From positions 1 to 64,000 of the forward strand of contig NZ_CAMFHX010000006.1 of NCBI RefSeq assembly GCF_945952365.1: a stretch of DNA of 64,000 bases, given 5' to 3'. Below the pieces are notes generated by a model that did not search any database, had not been told where the DNA came from, and saw only the letters and a list, made by a program, of their open reading frames with translations. Below, in pieces: positions 25,233 through 33,487 of the stretch. The position numbers and the translations under genes were made by a program. The first letter of the stretch is position 1, and each line of letters starts with the position of its first letter. Source of the stretch: an uncultured Cetobacterium sp. (lineage in GTDB: Bacteria; Fusobacteriota; Fusobacteriia; Fusobacteriales; Fusobacteriaceae).

Positions 25233-26049
25233 ACCAGAGTTAAAAGAAGGTATTATTAATGAAGTTGTTTTAGCTTTAAAAAATGTAAAAGAAAAAACTC
25301 CATTAGTTTATCATTTGACAAATACAGTGACAATAAATGACTGTGCAAATATAACTTTAGGAATAGGGGCTTCTCCACTTATGTCGTTTTGTCTAGATGA
25401 AATTGAAGAGATAATTAGTTTCTCTTCAAGTGTTGTTTTGAATATAGGAACAATGGATAAAAGTATGAGAGAGATGGCTGTAGAAGTTGGTAAAATAGCT
25501 AACAGATTAAATAAGCCTATAGTTTTAGATCCTGTAGGAGTAGGAGCGACTCGAGCAAGAAAAGAGCTGGTTCAAGAATTACTTCAAGAGGTAAAGTTTT
25601 CTGTAATAAAAGGAAATATGGCAGAGATAAAATGCCTTTTAGGTATGGATGTTATAAGTAGAGGAGTGGACTCTTTAGAAAATGAAGAGAGTGGTGAAGA
25701 GATAGCTAAGTTAGCTGCTAAAAAACTCTCAACAACAATCGCTATAACGGGAAAAGTTGATTATATAGCGGATGAGAATGAAGTGATTAAAGTTTTAAAT
25801 GGGGATAGTGCTATGAGTTTGGTTACAGGAACAGGATGTATGATTTCATCGTTAATTGGATCATTTTTAGGAGCGGAAAACAGCTGTTTTATAAGTGCTT
25901 TAGGTGGAGTTTTAAGTATGGGAATAGCAGGAGAATTAGCTGCTAAAAATTATAAAGGAACAGGGGAATTAAAAGTTTCAATTTTAAATAATATTTCAAA
26001 TATGAATCAGGATATGTTGGAGATAGAGAGTAAAGTAGCTACCAATTAA
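25225..26049 (+). CDS. thiM: Hydroxyethylthiazole kinase
   Basis: Phosphorylates hydroxyethylthiazole with ATP for thiamine salvage. Family blocks are PLVYHLTNTVTINDCAN near residues 22-40, ASPLMS, NIGTMDKSM, VLDPVGVGATRARKE, IKGNMAEI, and GTGCMISSLIGSF with the catalytic Cys. Length is about 274 residues. The start is uncertain: GTG 25216, TTG 25219 and TTG 25225 are all in frame behind AAAGGCGGG; I take TTG 25225 (MNKPEL) for its spacing. It overlaps the end of thiD. No thiE (which joins the two halves) lies here. Confidence 0.94.
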   Translation: MNKPELKEGIINEVVLALKNVKEKTPLVYHLTNTVTINDCANITLGIGASPLMSFCLDEIEEIISFSSSVVLNIGTMDKSMREMAVEVGKIANRLNKPIVLDPVGVGATRARKELVQELLQEVKFSVIKGNMAEIKCLLGMDVISRGVDSLENEESGEEIAKLAAKKLSTTIAITGKVDYIADENEVIKVLNGDSAMSLVTGTGCMISSLIGSFLGAENSCFISALGGVLSMGIAGELAAKNYKGTGELKVSILNNISNMNQDMLEIESKVATN

Positions 26050-26064
26050 ATTTGGTAGCTGCTT
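26033..26064. terminator. Terminator between thiM and fetB
   Basis: AGTAGCTACCAA and TTTGGTAGCTGCT form a stem across the thiM stop codon, between converging genes. The T tract on the plus side is interrupted (TTTATTTT). Confidence 0.75.
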
Positions 26065-26068
26065 TATT

Positions 26069-26854
26069 TTAGATATGTTTTTTATTTTGAGTAAATAAAG
26101 AGTAACCGTTAAAAAATTGTATTGAGCAGAAAATCATTAGTAAAAATGATGATAAAAATCTAGAAACAAAAAGAGCTGTCATAATAGCGATTTGATATTT
26201 GATAGCTACGATAGGTAGTGAGCCTCCTAAAATTTGACCTGTCATCATACCTGGAAGAGAGACTAATCCAACATTACCCATATTTGCAACTGAGGGTTTA
26301 AACGCCAATGAGACAGCACTTGATACAAAAGGTTTAAGTGCTTCAAACTTAGTTGCTCCGAAAGATAGTGAGAGAAGGTAGCTTTCTTCGTTAACTCTCA
26401 TACTTTTTAGAAAGTCGTTAATTGTTACAATCATACCATTAACAGTATTTCCTAAAATCATTCCCGAAAGAGGAATAAGATACATAGCATTGAATTTATC
26501 CTCTAATTTTAAAAGAAGTACAGAGAAAAGAGTAAGATTTAAAATTAATGGAGTAATTATTGCAAGAGCTGTTGTTAGGAAAAATTTTATATTATGAATC
26601 TTCACATCTCTAACAACTGTTATAGTAGCAGCACTACTCATAAAAATAAGATATGCAATATTGATAAAAGGATTATTTAAAACTAAAATATAGTGTAAGT
26701 ATCCTCCAACAAGCATAAGTTGTATAAACATTCTCGATAATGATTTCATGACTTTAGATATTTGATGAATCTCTAGGTAGTTCATAATAAAGAAAATAGG
26801 GATTAGAAAAAATCCAAAATAAAGTAAATTAGGTAGAAAAATATCTTGTGCCAT
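26069..26854 (-). CDS. fetB: ABC transporter permease, FetB/YbbM family
   Basis: The membrane part of a FetAB-type transporter (UPF0014), linked to iron export and oxidative-stress resistance in E. coli. The 261 residues form about seven hydrophobic helices. The family blocks are RMFIQLMLVGGYLHYIL near residues 40-57, SSAATITVVRDV, PLSGMILGNTVNGMIVTIN, LLSLSFGATKFEALKP, VGLVSLPGMMTGQILGGSLP and KYQIAIM. It immediately follows its ATPase gene on the minus strand (one-base overlap). Substrate is inferred from the family. Confidence 0.93.
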   Translation of the reverse strand: MAQDIFLPNLLYFGFFLIPIFFIMNYLEIHQISKVMKSLSRMFIQLMLVGGYLHYILVLNNPFINIAYLIFMSSAATITVVRDVKIHNIKFFLTTALAIITPLILNLTLFSVLLLKLEDKFNAMYLIPLSGMILGNTVNGMIVTINDFLKSMRVNEESYLLSLSFGATKFEALKPFVSSAVSLAFKPSVANMGNVGLVSLPGMMTGQILGGSLPIVAIKYQIAIMTALFVSRFLSSFLLMIFCSIQFFNGYSLFTQNKKHI

Positions 26855-27465
26855 TAAAGTGTTACCCTCCTAAATTTTTGTAGTGATTCGGTTTGGTCGT
26901 GAGAAACTAAAACTACTGTTTTATCACTATTTAAAATATAGTGAGTTACTTTTTCTTTCATATCTTGATCAAGGGATGAAGTTATCTCATCTAAAATCCA
27001 AACTTCTCTATCAAGTAAAATTGTTATTATAAATGCAAAACGCTGTTTTTCTCCACCTGAAAGTTCATTTATGTGCTTAGTTAAAATATTTTTATCAAGA
27101 TTAAAAAGGTTAAAATAGTAAAAAAGTTTATCATAATCCAATTTTTTTTTCGAATTTAACTTGTAGTTGAAAATAGTATTTATTATTTTTTCAACATTAT
27201 CATTTAGAAAAGGTGTTGATTGAGGCATATACCCTAAATATTTTCTGATATTATCAATATTTTTTTCGTTTAGTTGTATATTTTGAAACAGAACTTCACC
27301 AGAATCTGGAGAGTTGAAGCCAAGTAAAATTTTTAAAAGAGTACTTTTTCCCTTACCAGATTTTCCTGCTATTAAAACTTTTTCCCCTTTATTGATAGTT
27401 AGATTGAAATCTTTTAAAATAATTTTGTCGTTAAATTTCAAATCAATATTTTTAAATTTAATCAT
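26854..27465 (-). CDS. fetA: ABC transporter ATPase, FetA/YbbL family
   Basis: The ATP-binding subunit for the FetB-like permease. Walker A is GKSGKGKST at residues 34-42, the signature LSGGEKQ at 135-141, Walker B VWILDE at 155-160, and the switch His in VLVSHD near 188-193. At 203 residues it is compact, as in this family. The ATG is preceded by CAGGAGGAAAAT. The two genes form an operon without other members. Confidence 0.94.
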   Translation of the reverse strand: MIKFKNIDLKFNDKIILKDFNLTINKGEKVLIAGKSGKGKSTLLKILLGFNSPDSGEVLFQNIQLNEKNIDNIRKYLGYMPQSTPFLNDNVEKIINTIFNYKLNSKKKLDYDKLFYYFNLFNLDKNILTKHINELSGGEKQRFAFIITILLDREVWILDEITSSLDQDMKEKVTHYILNSDKTVVLVSHDQTESLQKFRRVTL

Positions 27466-27579
27466 ATTTTCCTCCTGTTAGTAAAAAACTTCATACGGAT
27501 TTTAACATATAAAGGCAGGAAAGAACAATAGAATTTTGTATATAAAATCAGGGAGAGTTAAAAAATAAGGAGGTTTCTT

Positions 27580-28092
27580 ATGGATAAGACAGAAATAAAA
27601 ATACAGCAATTAAATAAATTTGAAAACAGATTAATGAAGCATGGAAAAGTTTTAACTTTGAAGCCTAAAGAGGATTTTCTAGATGATTTCTTTAGAAAAA
27701 AAGGGCATAATATAGAGTATTTAAAAGTAGAAAATACTCGACTTCATTTTGCAGATGAAAATTATGAGGGGATAGTAAAAGAAAGCGTTATAAAGCTTAT
27801 GAATAGTTTGAAACAAACAGAAAGGTTTATAGGAATCTGGGGACTAGATACACTTTTAAATTTAGATAGATTAGATATCTATTATGTTTTGAATAGATTA
27901 TATTCAGTTTTAGTTGAGAAAGGATTGTTGTATTTATCTTTCAGAACAGGAAATGAAGATTGTTTTGAAAATGGGAAATGGTATACTTGTTTTACAGAAA
28001 ATGAATTGGTAGATTTAATTGGATTTACAGACTTTAGTATTGTTGAGATGGAAAATTCGGATAATCATATAAACTTAATATTAAAAAAGTGA
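27580..28092 (+). CDS. Methyltransferase-like protein lacking the SAM motif
   Basis: A 170-residue protein whose second half resembles the C-terminal part of class I SAM-dependent methyltransferases: IGIWGLDTLLNLDRLDIYYV near 86-105 followed by LLYLSFRTG, GKWYTCFTENELVDLI and FTDFSIVEM near 150-160. The glycine-rich motif I for SAM binding is not visible in the first half, which is charged (KPKEDFLDDFFRKKG). It may be a degenerate or binding-only member. AATAAGGAGGTTTC gives a very strong ribosome site. It stands alone between fetA and malQ, with its own terminator. Function unknown. Confidence 0.6.
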   Translation: MDKTEIKIQQLNKFENRLMKHGKVLTLKPKEDFLDDFFRKKGHNIEYLKVENTRLHFADENYEGIVKESVIKLMNSLKQTERFIGIWGLDTLLNLDRLDIYYVLNRLYSVLVEKGLLYLSFRTGNEDCFENGKWYTCFTENELVDLIGFTDFSIVEMENSDNHINLILKK

Positions 28093-28117
28093 GGCCACGG
28101 GTTTGCCTCACTTTTTT
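28083..28117. terminator. Terminator between the methyltransferase-like gene and malQ
   Basis: AAAAAAGTGAGGC and GCCTCACTTTTTT form a 13-bp stem with a nine-base loop and T tracts on both strands, between converging genes. Confidence 0.9.
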
Positions 28118-28120
28118 AAC

Positions 28121-29620
28121 TTAACGTTTATGTTTTATCGTTAGCACCGATAATTTGTTTTCTAAATCTTTTGTTAAAAGAGATTTATCTACTCTCCAAA
28201 TCCAATTGCCACCAAGAGTTGAAGGTGTATTAATACGAGCTTCATCATCTAAATCTAAAAAATCTTGTAGTGGAGCTATAGTAAGATTTGAATTTGAGCT
28301 CCAAAGAGCTTCAATAAACTTCCAACTTATAGAATTCTCTTTATCTATTTTAGAAGATAAGAAATTATCTAGATATTTGTCACAGAAATCTTTATCTTTT
28401 TTATTTGTAGTTTTATACCACCCTGTAACAGTTTGGTTATCATGGGTTCCAGTATAAGCGACACTTTTTTTAGGATATTTATGAGGAAGGTAATCACTTT
28501 CCTCTCTTGAGTCAAAAGCAAATTGTAAAATTTTCATACCAGGATATCCAGAATCTTTTAAAAGTTTATAAACTTTCGGAGTTAAAAAACCTAAATCTTC
28601 TGCGATAATATCCAAATCACCAAGAGATTTTTTAATTGCATAGAAAAGTTTCATACCAGGTCCTTTTTCCCACTTACCAAATTGAGCAGTTTTAGCTTTT
28701 GCTGGAATAGCCCAATAAGATTCAAAACCTCTAAAGTGATCAATTCTAACTTTATCATAAAGTTTAAAACAGCTTTTAACTCTTTTAATCCACCAATTGA
28801 AATTAGTTTCCTCAATATATTTCCAGTTGTAAAGAACATTTCCCCAAAGTTGACCATATTTACTAAAAGCATCAGGGGGACATCCAGCAACTTTTTTAGG
28901 CTGTAGCTTTTTATCGAATTCAAACATTTTAGGATTTTCCCAAGTATCAGCACTATCCGTAGCTACAAATATTGGAATATCTCCAATTATTTTTATACTG
29001 TTATCATTTGCATATTTTTTTAAATCATCCCATTGTTTATAGAAGAAAAATTGTAAAAATATTTGAAAATCAATCTCATCTTTAAATTTCTCTTTGGCAT
29101 TTTTTAAAGTTTTTTTATATCTAAAACGATATTCTCGTGGCCACTCTAACCATGATTTTCCATTGAAATTATTTTTTATAGCCATAAAAAGTGAATAGTT
29201 ATCCAACCACCAAGAGTTTTTATTTTTAAAACTTTTTAGTAAAGTAAAAGAGGTATGACTTTTAAAGTTTTCAAAAGCCAATCTCAAAACTGAATATCTT
29301 TCTGTGTATAATTTATCATATTGAATTTCAGAAATAGAGTTTAACTCTTTTAAAGTTTTTAAATCTTTATCTTTTAAAATATTCATCTCAACAAAGGAAT
29401 CTAAATCTATAAAATATGGATTTCCAGCGAAAGCTGAAAAAGATTGATAGGGAGAGTCTCCATATCCTGTTACTCCCATTGGAAGAATCTGCCAATATTT
29501 TTGATTACTATTTTTTAAAAAGTCAACAAACTCATAGGCACACTTTCCAAAATCACCTATTCCATATTTTCCAGATAAAGATGTTATATGTAAAAGGATA
29601 CCACTAGATCTTTCGTTCAT
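28121..29620 (-). CDS. malQ: 4-alpha-glucanotransferase (amylomaltase)
   Basis: A GH77 disproportionating enzyme that transfers glucan pieces between maltodextrins, releasing glucose. SSGILLHITSLSGKYGIGDFG at the start (residues 5-25), WQILPMG, SPYQSFSAFAGNPYFIDLD, VRIDHFRGFESYW with the nucleophile Asp, DIIAEDLGFLTPKV with the acid/base Glu and YTGTHDNQTV with the third Asp are all present. At 499 residues it is complete. It feeds the maltodextrin phosphorylase in the same locus. The gene is on the minus strand after the porin gene, with an intervening hairpin. Confidence 0.96.
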   Translation of the reverse strand: MNERSSGILLHITSLSGKYGIGDFGKCAYEFVDFLKNSNQKYWQILPMGVTGYGDSPYQSFSAFAGNPYFIDLDSFVEMNILKDKDLKTLKELNSISEIQYDKLYTERYSVLRLAFENFKSHTSFTLLKSFKNKNSWWLDNYSLFMAIKNNFNGKSWLEWPREYRFRYKKTLKNAKEKFKDEIDFQIFLQFFFYKQWDDLKKYANDNSIKIIGDIPIFVATDSADTWENPKMFEFDKKLQPKKVAGCPPDAFSKYGQLWGNVLYNWKYIEETNFNWWIKRVKSCFKLYDKVRIDHFRGFESYWAIPAKAKTAQFGKWEKGPGMKLFYAIKKSLGDLDIIAEDLGFLTPKVYKLLKDSGYPGMKILQFAFDSREESDYLPHKYPKKSVAYTGTHDNQTVTGWYKTTNKKDKDFCDKYLDNFLSSKIDKENSISWKFIEALWSSNSNLTIAPLQDFLDLDDEARINTPSTLGGNWIWRVDKSLLTKDLENKLSVLTIKHKR

Positions 29621-29647
29621 AAAAATACCTCACTTTTAGATTTAATA

Positions 29648-29680
29648 GCTCTGGGTATCTACGGGAAAAATACCCAGAGC
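29648..29680 (-). terminator. Hairpin between the porin gene and malQ
   Basis: GCTCTGGGTAT and ATACCCAGAGC form an 11-bp stem with an 11-base loop, in the 81-base gap. The T-rich tail on the minus strand is weak, so partial termination or mRNA end protection is possible. Confidence 0.55.
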
Positions 29681-29701
29681 AATAAAGAATTTAATTAAGT
29701 A

Positions 29702-31069
29702 TTAGAACCAAACTTCAGCTTGAACTCCAACTCTTATGTTATCATCATTATATTTTTCTTTTGTTTTTGATCTATCTTCAGTCTCTCCACCAACATAAGT
29801 AACAAAAGCTCTAATTTCAGGTCTTGCCCAGAATTGGTTAGAGTCCATTTTTAATGTTGGAGCAAAAGTTAGTTTGTAGAATGTTCCATTAGAATCTGTA
29901 TCATCAGAGAATTTAGATTCAGTATATCCTATTCCCCCTTCAAATTGAAGTTCGAAGTTATTATTTATTTTGTAAACAGGTCTAACTACGAAAGCAGTTT
30001 CAAAACCATTCTTTTTATATAAATCAAGATCTCTATCTTCAGGTTTATTGTCGTATTGACCATATAAAGTTGTAAATAGATCCCATTTTTCATTTAAATT
30101 AGTAAGTCCCCAAGTTCCAAGTCTATATGAAGTAGCTTTTTTGTAGTTTCCAGTAGCATTTCCAAGAGAACCAAGTCCCCAAGTAGCTCCAATTCCAGAA
30201 CCAATTTGACCATAGAATTTAGAAAAACCATTTAATCCATAGTAGCTGTTTAAATTATATTGAGCAAATCCTTGGAATCCAGTTTTAGCTAAATTAGAAT
30301 TTTCATCTTCATTATCTTGAGATTTTGCTCCAACTAAATCAAATTCGAAATTACCAATAGAGTATTTTGTAACTAAACCAACTATATCTTGGTCATCCCC
30401 TACACTAGAGTTTCTTGCAACTGTTGCAAATCCTAATTTACCTTCTCCAAGAGCAATGTTGTCAACTCCTAATCCAGTACCAGATAAATCTGTATAGTAG
30501 TAGTCAGTTATATGAATATCTCTTCTATTATAGTATCTTTTACCAGCCCAAACTGTAGAATCCTTAAACGCTCCTGTAAAAGTTGGAAGATTTCCCATCT
30601 CTACATAAACTTGTCTAGCTTGGATAGATGAGTCTCCCCAACCATCATTTCCAGAACCAGAGTTATCTGAGTAGCTACCAGAATCAGAAACTAACATTGC
30701 ATGGAATTTAGCCCAAGCTCCATTTTCCATATAGAAGCTCTTTACAAATTCTAATTCAGCATATGTATTATCTTCATTTCCAAGTCTACCAACATATTTT
30801 TTATCAAAAGGCCCTGGGAATGTTGATGCTTTTTTTAATCCTCTTTCAGCATTTAATAGTAATCCAGTACGTGCATATCCATGGAATTCAAAATCAGGGT
30901 GTTGATCGTTGTACTCTAACTTAGCAATTCTGTCTTCTAATGCTGTAACATCATAAGAGTTAGAAATAATTTCTGGTGTTTGAACAACTTCTTTGGCGAA
31001 AATATTTTGTGAAGCTGCTCCAGATATAATAATTGCAGATAAAAGCGTAAACATTTTTTGAATCTTCAT
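29702..31069 (-). CDS. LamB-like maltoporin
   Basis: An outer-membrane channel for maltodextrins. The signal peptide is MKIQKMFTLLSAIIISGAASQNIFA. A short coiled segment with ALEDRIAKLE near residues 44-53 follows, as in other fusobacterial porins, then the barrel starts FEFHGYARTGLLLN. Maltoporin blocks are GRLGNEDNTYAELEF near 90-104, DSTVWAGKRYYNRRDIHITDYYYTDLSG near 170-197 and the closing aromatic residue (VWF). The length, 455 residues, matches LamB. It is divergent from malE; a GTTGTA-N7-TACAAC repeat lies in its leader. I name it by homology and context; the passed sugar is inferred. Confidence 0.85.
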   Translation of the reverse strand: MKIQKMFTLLSAIIISGAASQNIFAKEVVQTPEIISNSYDVTALEDRIAKLEYNDQHPDFEFHGYARTGLLLNAERGLKKASTFPGPFDKKYVGRLGNEDNTYAELEFVKSFYMENGAWAKFHAMLVSDSGSYSDNSGSGNDGWGDSSIQARQVYVEMGNLPTFTGAFKDSTVWAGKRYYNRRDIHITDYYYTDLSGTGLGVDNIALGEGKLGFATVARNSSVGDDQDIVGLVTKYSIGNFEFDLVGAKSQDNEDENSNLAKTGFQGFAQYNLNSYYGLNGFSKFYGQIGSGIGATWGLGSLGNATGNYKKATSYRLGTWGLTNLNEKWDLFTTLYGQYDNKPEDRDLDLYKKNGFETAFVVRPVYKINNNFELQFEGGIGYTESKFSDDTDSNGTFYKLTFAPTLKMDSNQFWARPEIRAFVTYVGGETEDRSKTKEKYNDDNIRVGVQAEVWF

Positions 31070-31100
31070 AAGTTTTACTCCCCCTGTTTAATTTTATTTT

Positions 31101-31119
31101 GTTGTAAAATAATTACAAC
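31101..31119. promoter_or_regulatory. Possible operator in the porin leader
   Basis: GTTGTAAAATAATTACAAC, an inverted repeat of the form GTTGTA-N7-TACAAC. It is a few bases downstream of a minus-strand TTGACA (31156-31161) with TAAATA 17 bases on. The same element overlaps the malE transcription start. Confidence 0.55.
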
Positions 31120-31229
31120 TTTCATGATAATATATTTATAACATTTTTTTAAATTTGTCAATAATAAAACTAAAATTTCTTAAAAAAAACATTTTTTTTT
31201 GAATAAACACAATTTTATTTAAAAAAGTG

Positions 31230-31258
31230 TTGACTATTTCAAAAAAATGAGGTAATAA
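31230..31258 (+). promoter_or_regulatory. malE promoter
   Basis: TTGACT (31230-31235), 17 bases, TAATAA (31253-31258). Transcription would start near 31265, inside the repeat at 31263-31281. Confidence 0.6.
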
Positions 31259-31262
31259 TAGT

Positions 31263-31281
31263 GTTGTATTTAAAGTACAAC
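31263..31281. promoter_or_regulatory. Possible operator at the malE transcription start
   Basis: GTTGTATTTAAAGTACAAC: arms GTTGTA and TACAAC with seven bases between, extended by T and A on the outer sides. The same arms and spacing occur at 31101-31119. It is a good candidate for the TrmB-type regulator encoded four genes downstream. Confidence 0.6.
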
Positions 31282-31304
31282 ATTTAATCAGGAGGGGTAA
31301 TATT

Positions 31305-32543
31305 ATGAGAAACATGTTAAAAAAACCTATGTTAATTTTGGCAGCAGGGATGTTACTATCAACAATGGCTTCAGCAAAAACAACAGAGATAACTCTGTGG
31401 GAACAGATGGAACCGGCAGTTAGACCTACTTATTTAAAATTGGTTGATGAATTTATGAAAAAGAATCCAGATGTAAAAGTAAATGTAGTTCATTATTCAG
31501 TTGAAGATTTGAGAACGCAGTTTCAAAATGCTTCTTTAGCAGGACAAGGACCAGATATTGTTTATGGACCAAATGATAACATTGGAATATTTATGGTTTC
31601 AGATTTAATTAAACCGATTGGAAAAGTTGTATCAAAAGATTTAATAGAAAAATTTAATGATGGTGCTTTAAAAAGTGGAATGTATAACGGAGAAGTTTAT
31701 TTATTACCTGAATTTTTAGGAAATCAGATAGCTCTTTTATACAATAAAAAATTAGTTAAAGATGCTCCAAAAACTTGGGATGAATTTTTAACGATTGCAA
31801 AAGCAAATACAGCTGTTGATGCAAAAGATAAAGCGAACTCAAAATATGGATTCCTATATAATGAGAAAGAACCATTCTGGTTTATTGGATTTTATGCTGG
31901 ATTTGGTGGTGAAATTTTTGATGCAAAAGATAATCCAACTCTAGATAATGAAGCTATGGTAAATGCTTTAACATTTGTTAGAGATGTGAGAGTTAAACAT
32001 GGATTAGGAGAAGCAGGAATGGATTATGATATAGCTTCTCAACTATTTAAACAAGAGAAAGCGGCTATGATTTTAAATGGAGCTTGGTCTTGGAAAGAGT
32101 ATGAAGATGCAGGAATTGATTTAGGGGTTGCTCCAATGCCAATACCTTCAAAACATGGTTATGCACTGTTTACAAATGCTTCTAAAGGATATTCGTTATC
32201 TGAAAATACTGCGGATAATAAAGGAGAGGCTTTAAATAAATTCTTTGACTATATATTCTCACCAGAGGTAAATGCTGAGATTGCAATAAATCAATCTCAA
32301 GCCCCAGGAATAGAAGCTGCTAGAAATTTATCAGCAGTTAAAAATGATAAACTTATGCAAGATTCAATAGCAACTATAGAGCATACAGTTCCTATGCCTG
32401 TAATTCCAGAGATGAGAGCTATTTGGGATGCGATAAGACCAAATTTAGAAGCTGTTATAAATGGAAAGATGACTCCAGAAGATGCAGCTAAGAAGATGCA
32501 AAAAGATGCAGTAGATGGAATAAAAACTATAAAAGGTGAATAA
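31305..32543 (+). CDS. malE: Maltose/maltodextrin ABC transporter substrate-binding protein
   Basis: A periplasmic sugar-binding protein, 412 residues. The signal peptide ends MLLSTMASA, followed by KTTEITLWEQMEPAVRPTYLKL. Family features are the VYGPNDNIGIFMVSDLIKPI run (residues 86-105) and TFVRDVRVKHGLG further on. It feeds the MalF-MalG permease encoded just after it. CAGGAGGGGTAATATT is a very strong ribosome site, as expected for the abundant binding protein. The hairpin after it may protect its mRNA. Substrate assigned from context (porin, malQ, phosphorylase). Confidence 0.92.
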   Translation: MRNMLKKPMLILAAGMLLSTMASAKTTEITLWEQMEPAVRPTYLKLVDEFMKKNPDVKVNVVHYSVEDLRTQFQNASLAGQGPDIVYGPNDNIGIFMVSDLIKPIGKVVSKDLIEKFNDGALKSGMYNGEVYLLPEFLGNQIALLYNKKLVKDAPKTWDEFLTIAKANTAVDAKDKANSKYGFLYNEKEPFWFIGFYAGFGGEIFDAKDNPTLDNEAMVNALTFVRDVRVKHGLGEAGMDYDIASQLFKQEKAAMILNGAWSWKEYEDAGIDLGVAPMPIPSKHGYALFTNASKGYSLSENTADNKGEALNKFFDYIFSPEVNAEIAINQSQAPGIEAARNLSAVKNDKLMQDSIATIEHTVPMPVIPEMRAIWDAIRPNLEAVINGKMTPEDAAKKMQKDAVDGIKTIKGE

Positions 32544-32550
32544 AAAAATA

Positions 32551-32576
32551 TGGAGGTTGGATTATTCCAACCTCCA
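32551..32576 (+). promoter_or_regulatory. Intercistronic hairpin between malE and malF
   Basis: TGGAGGTTGGA-TTAT-TCCAACCTCCA is a perfect 11-bp stem with a tetraloop and no T tract. It may stabilise the malE part of the message or partly end it, giving more binding protein than permease. Confidence 0.7.
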
Positions 32577-32596
32577 AAATTGAAAGGAGAATGATT

Positions 32597-33487
32597 ATGA
32601 GTGGAAAAGGAAGATTAGTGGGTAAAAATACGCCATATTTATTTATAGCGCCAGCTTTTATTGTAATGGCAATTATGGTATTTTATCCTTTGGGATATGG
32701 ATTTTGGTTATCTTTAACTAATATGAGTTTAAGAACATTTAAAAATCCTGGATTTATTGGGTTGCAAAATTATATTAGAGTATTTCAAGATCCTGATGTA
32801 TTAGCAACATTTATAAGAACTATAATTTGGACTTTTGTAAACGTATTTTTTCATGTGACTATAGGATTATCTTTAGCTCTTTTACTAAATAGAAAACTGC
32901 CCGGAAAATCTATTCTGAGAGTATTTCTTATAATTCCATGGGCGATGCCACAATATATAGCAGCTCTTACTTGGAAAGGTATGTTTAATCAAAATTTTGG
33001 AGCTATAAATTTGATGTTAGGATGGTTTGGAGTCGGAAATCTACCTTGGCTAAGCGACCCTAAATTAACTTTTTATGCTGCAATAATAACTAATATATGG
33101 TTAGGTTTTCCATTCATGATGATGATAACATTGGGTGGACTTCAATCAATCCCAGCAGAACTTTATGAAGCTGCAGATATAGATGGTGCAGGTGCTTGGA
33201 ATAAGTTTAAAGATATAACACTACCATTATTAAAACCAACGCTAACTCCAGCAATAATTTTAGGAACAATTTGGACATTCAATATGTTAAATATAATAAT
33301 AATTTTAGCTGGTGGGTATGGAAATAAAGAAACTCAAATTTTAGTAACAGATGTTTATAGATTGGCATTTAATTTTTATAGATATGGATTTGCAGCCGCT
33401 TACTCTGTATTGATATTCTTATTCTTGTTAGTTTTCTCTGTTATCTATGTAAAGAAAAGTAATATATTTAAGGAGGAAATCAGATGA
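32597..33487 (+). CDS. malF: Maltodextrin ABC transporter permease
   Basis: A membrane subunit with six helices, 296 residues. After a short N-terminal stretch the first helix is PYLFIAPAFIVMAIMVFYPLG. The ATPase-docking EAA loop is EAADIDGAGAWNKFKDITLPLLKP near 190-213. This form lacks the large periplasmic loop of E. coli MalF, as in Gram-positive and fusobacterial relatives. The start ATG at 32597 fits the AAGGAG site better than the ATG at 32591, which is only two bases from it. It overlaps malG by four bases. The partner ATPase MalK is not in the window. Confidence 0.92.
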   Translation: MSGKGRLVGKNTPYLFIAPAFIVMAIMVFYPLGYGFWLSLTNMSLRTFKNPGFIGLQNYIRVFQDPDVLATFIRTIIWTFVNVFFHVTIGLSLALLLNRKLPGKSILRVFLIIPWAMPQYIAALTWKGMFNQNFGAINLMLGWFGVGNLPWLSDPKLTFYAAIITNIWLGFPFMMMITLGGLQSIPAELYEAADIDGAGAWNKFKDITLPLLKPTLTPAIILGTIWTFNMLNIIIILAGGYGNKETQILVTDVYRLAFNFYRYGFAAAYSVLIFLFLLVFSVIYVKKSNIFKEEIR

